Positions 25,508-27,564 of a DNA stretch of 27,564 nucleotides are shown piece after piece. The stretch lies in assembly GCA_003427395.1 (NCBI GenBank), contig BFEA01000006.1:2041934-2069497 (forward strand), in the 5' to 3' direction. Numbering within the stretch: the stretch's first letter is position 1; the number at the start of each line of letters is the position of its first letter. The position numbers and the translations under genes were made by a program. The notes beneath the pieces are model-generated. The model did no database searches. It was given only the letters and a program-made list of their open reading frames with translations, and had not been told where the DNA came from. The DNA is from Chara braunii. Its lineage: Eukaryota; Streptophyta; Charophyceae; Charales; Characeae.

Positions 25508-26376
25508 TAATCAATGTGGAAAAAAAGGATGGCGCTTCAAGTTTCCTTCGCGCCACAGCTTCGCCTGAATAGCGTTGCAAGTTCACGCATAAGCCCAAAA
25601 CCGGATGAAAACGCATAAGCCCAAAACCTGATTTTCATCCTTACCCCTTTTCTTTCTTTTTCACACTTCCCTTTTTCAGGCCCACTGTATCTGCCCTGCA
25701 GTACAACTACTGGGGTCCTACCGCTGGGAGCCTTAGACGCGCGGACCCGGTACAGATGATATTCGAAGGGTTGGGCCTGCCTAAACCGCAATACCACCGC
25801 CCCAACTCGAAGTCCAGTTCTGTTGGCCTCCCTACGAAACAACAGGCCAATCAAGGAAAGCGGAAAAAGGGATAACAATAACAACAAATAAATAATAATA
25901 ATAATAGAGTGAGACGCAACGATAACCGGGGGTCAGAGGCCATCAGATTTCCCCGAACTAAAGCTAGTAGTCCAACCACGTTAATTAGACCCTTGTTTTC
26001 TTTTCCATTTTTCTTTTCTTGATGCTTTTTGTTTTAGCCTTCTGTTTCTCGGACTGCTGTCAGTGTCATGCACCTGACCCATAACCCTGTAGAGGGGTGT
26101 TTGATGCATAATAGAAAAGACTGCGCCTATCCCTCTACTTTCGCGTCCCAGGGCGAACCCGGCGGCTACCACGGCCACAGGCCGGTTGTGCTCTGCTGTA
26201 CAGCAGGGCGCCGAACCTGCGTGGACCAATGGAAGTCCTGTGGCGCACCCCTTTTGTTGAGGGCTACGCCACCGGGACCTGTGCACGCCGAGAAACGATC
26301 CAGGTATGAGAGCAGGAAACTGGTACTATGCAGAGACTTGGTACACAGGAGGGCCGGGACACCGTGCCCTCCAACA
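24709..26376. other. right-LTR segment without supported genes (U3 side)
   Basis: Counterpart of 5892-7559: TAA microsatellite at 25458-25505, T-rich stretch with a GTAAGT donor-like word on the minus strand near 25041-25036, GC-rich unique DNA and the LTR end. Differences from the left copy concentrate in the last 150 bases (about 26060-26376). Confidence 0.45.
25458..25505. repeat. (AAT)n microsatellite in right LTR
   Basis: Sixteen AAT units, same length as in the left LTR. Confidence 0.9.
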
Positions 26377-26380
26377 CCGC
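26377..26380. repeat. 4-bp target site duplication, right copy (CCGC)
   Basis: CCGC directly after the right LTR end, matching 491-494. Confidence 0.7.
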
Positions 26381-27156
26381 TGCAGACAGACGGTTAGCTC
26401 GCCTGGTTGCGTAGTATGAGGGGGATGAGGAGAGGCAGTTGGGAGAACATGGTGGGATGAGGAAGTTCTTCGCATGCGTAGCAAGTATGAGTCAGAATGC
26501 TCTGTAGCGCCGGTGTAGTCATAGGCATATATCTTGTTATGTGAGGTTTGTAATGGGTATGGTGACGCTCGTGTGTATAGGCTCGCTTAATCGTTATTGT
26601 TTTTTTAAATATTATTTTAATTAAAAAATTAAGTCGCCGAAATGTGATATTCGTTCTGGTTTGGTAAAACGGGCGTATTTGGTAGGTTTTAGGGGTCTCT
26701 GTAGGTGTACGGGTTATGCTTGTGTGTGATCAGTTGTAGTACAATTTACGGGGTCTGGCCGTAGGTGGGGTGATTATAGTTTTGAACTTTAGTGGTAGTG
26801 ACATATTTGCTTTGCTTTGTAGTTCCCGCGTGATGTTATTGTCTTCTTCTTTCGTGCCGATCAACTTCAAAGCTCGGCGGTGGTCAGTATTTTGGATGGG
26901 TTGTAGTCTAATTAGCTGTTTAAAGAAAGTGACATTTTTCTTTTGTCGAGTTTTTTTGTCCTGGTTTTCAGATGCCGATCTTCATGGGGATGCTTCACGA
27001 GTTTTTGTTTTTTTTAGTGTCTTTCTTTGCGTGGTGTTGCTTTACCGTTTCATTTTTTACTGTCGTATTTGTTTCCTTTTCTTCATTTTCGTGTCTATAC
27101 ATGTGTTCGGGTTTTTATTATTATTCATGTCCCTTAGTTTTTCTTAAAAGAAATGT
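26381..27156. other. right flanking DNA, no gene supported
   Basis: GT-rich and T-rich unique sequence. Open frames on the + strand between 26770 and 27250 are Phe/Leu/Ser-rich translations of T-rich DNA without domains; I do not regard them as genes. Confidence 0.55.
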
Positions 27157-27470
27157 TTGCCATATTTTCATATTTTATTATGTTATTATTTTATTATTTT
27201 TTATTATTTTATTATTTTATTATTTTATTATTTTATTATTATTTTTTTAAAAATATTTTATTATTATTTATTTATGTTAATTTTTAATTTATTATGTATT
27301 ATTAAGCTTTATTATTTTATTATTTTATTATTTTATTATTTTCTTATAATTTTATAATTTTATAATTTTATTATTATTAACTTATTTTTATGTTTTATTT
27401 TTATTTTTAACTCTCATTTTTAGTTTTTTAATTTGTTATTAAGCTTTTTTATTTAAACTTATTTTATATG
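27157..27470. repeat. AT-rich low-complexity DNA (TATTATTTTATTATTTT)
   Basis: About 300 bp consisting mostly of TTATT and TTTTA words with a few AAGCTT interruptions. Similar words occur inside the element at 9175-9235. Confidence 0.9.
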
Positions 27471-27471
27471 C

Positions 27472-27474
<3 letters not shown>

Positions 27475-27530
<56 letters not shown>
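27475..27530. repeat. (TG)28 microsatellite
   Basis: Perfect dinucleotide run. Confidence 0.97.

Positions 27531-27564
<34 letters not shown>
27531..27564. repeat. (AG)17 microsatellite, runs to the window end
   Basis: Perfect AG run directly adjoining the TG run; its true length is unknown because the window stops. Confidence 0.97.

Larger units (their letters stand above)
495..26376 (-). mobile_element. giant Ty3/gypsy-like LTR retrotransposon, degraded
   Basis: Two direct copies of about 7.07 kb (495-7559 and 19311-26376, offset 18816-18817) flank 11.75 kb. The copies have TG...CA ends, a 4-bp target duplication, a tRNA-Asp-type PBS inside the right copy and a G-rich PPT-like tract inside the left copy, so the element reads right to left. 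The domain order is gag, protease, RT, RNase H, integrase; RNase H before integrase plus a GPY/F C-terminus is the Ty3/gypsy (Metaviridae) arrangement. At 25.9 kb it is far longer than the usual 5-12 kb, owing to the LTRs, about 2.5 kb of extra ORF modules before gag and about 3.2 kb after pol. Stops and frame changes in gag-pol indicate an inactive copy. No envelope-like gene was recognised. Confidence 0.95.
19311..26376 (-). repeat. right LTR (5' LTR of the element), 7066 bp
   Basis: Starts TGTCGC and ends CCAACA on the + strand, next to PBS and target duplication. It aligns with 495-7559 at offset 18816, changing to 18817 by about 4165 and remaining close to that afterwards. It has extra Ns between 20246 and 20934 and near 22672-22687 that are absent in the left copy, and shares other Ns with it exactly. 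As the 5' LTR it would hold the active promoter; the A and B ORFs it carries lie in its last 2 kb, that is, toward R/U5 and the RNA leader. Confidence 0.93.

Noticed and set aside
26770-27357. Phe/Leu-rich + strand ORFs in the right flank, superficially like membrane proteins
   Set aside because: T-rich low-complexity DNA makes hydrophobic frames automatically; no start context or domain.

Overview
The window is almost entirely one giant, degraded Ty3/gypsy-type LTR retrotransposon on the minus strand (about 495-26376, 25.9 kb). No host gene can be supported. Single Ns, simple repeats and the repeat-rich flanks point to a draft assembly of a large eukaryotic genome. The primer-binding site fits the 3' end of tRNA-Asp, which is common in plant Tat/Athila-type elements. 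The window alone cannot decide between a green-lineage host (plant or streptophyte alga) and, for example, a fungus.

Layout, left to right on the + strand: left flank (1-490); 4-bp target duplication CCGC (491-494); left LTR = element 3' LTR (495-7559, 7065 bp); internal region (7560-19310, 11.75 kb); right LTR = element 5' LTR (19311-26376, 7066 bp); second CCGC (26377-26380); right flank ending in AT-rich DNA and TG/AG microsatellites. The LTRs begin TG and end CA, and a PBS lies 4 nt inside the 5' LTR. A G-rich PPT-like stretch lies near, but not against, the 3' LTR.

Read in element orientation (right to left), the internal region holds: a leader; four related 'A' modules and two related 'B' modules of unknown function; gag with a CCHC zinc knuckle; an aspartic protease; a candidate -1 frameshift signal (UUUUUUA, 8-nt spacer, 10-bp stem); RT; RNase H; integrase with an HHCC finger, a partial core and a GPY/F C-terminus. 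About 3.2 kb of repeat-rich DNA follows, with an antisense (+ strand) ORF for an RG-rich/acidic protein. Ten or more nonsense codons, at least one further frame change in integrase and a substituted catalytic residue mean this copy is probably not autonomous.

The most unusual point is that each 7-kb LTR itself carries several minus-strand ORFs. Two of them are relatives, by visible motif order, of the A and B modules between the PBS and gag. The element therefore appears to have amplified a private protein family in both its LTRs and its pre-gag region. Ogre/Tat elements share the overall plan (very large, an extra ORF before gag, an antisense ORF after pol, often a tRNA-Asp or tRNA-Arg primer), but the A/B family is not one I recognise.

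LTR-LTR divergence is very uneven: patches above 10 percent near 2.1-2.3 kb against only a few differences over 3 kb from 4.2 to 7.2 kb. Many Ns lie at identical positions in both LTRs, so local assembly collapse or gene conversion must be considered before dating the insertion.
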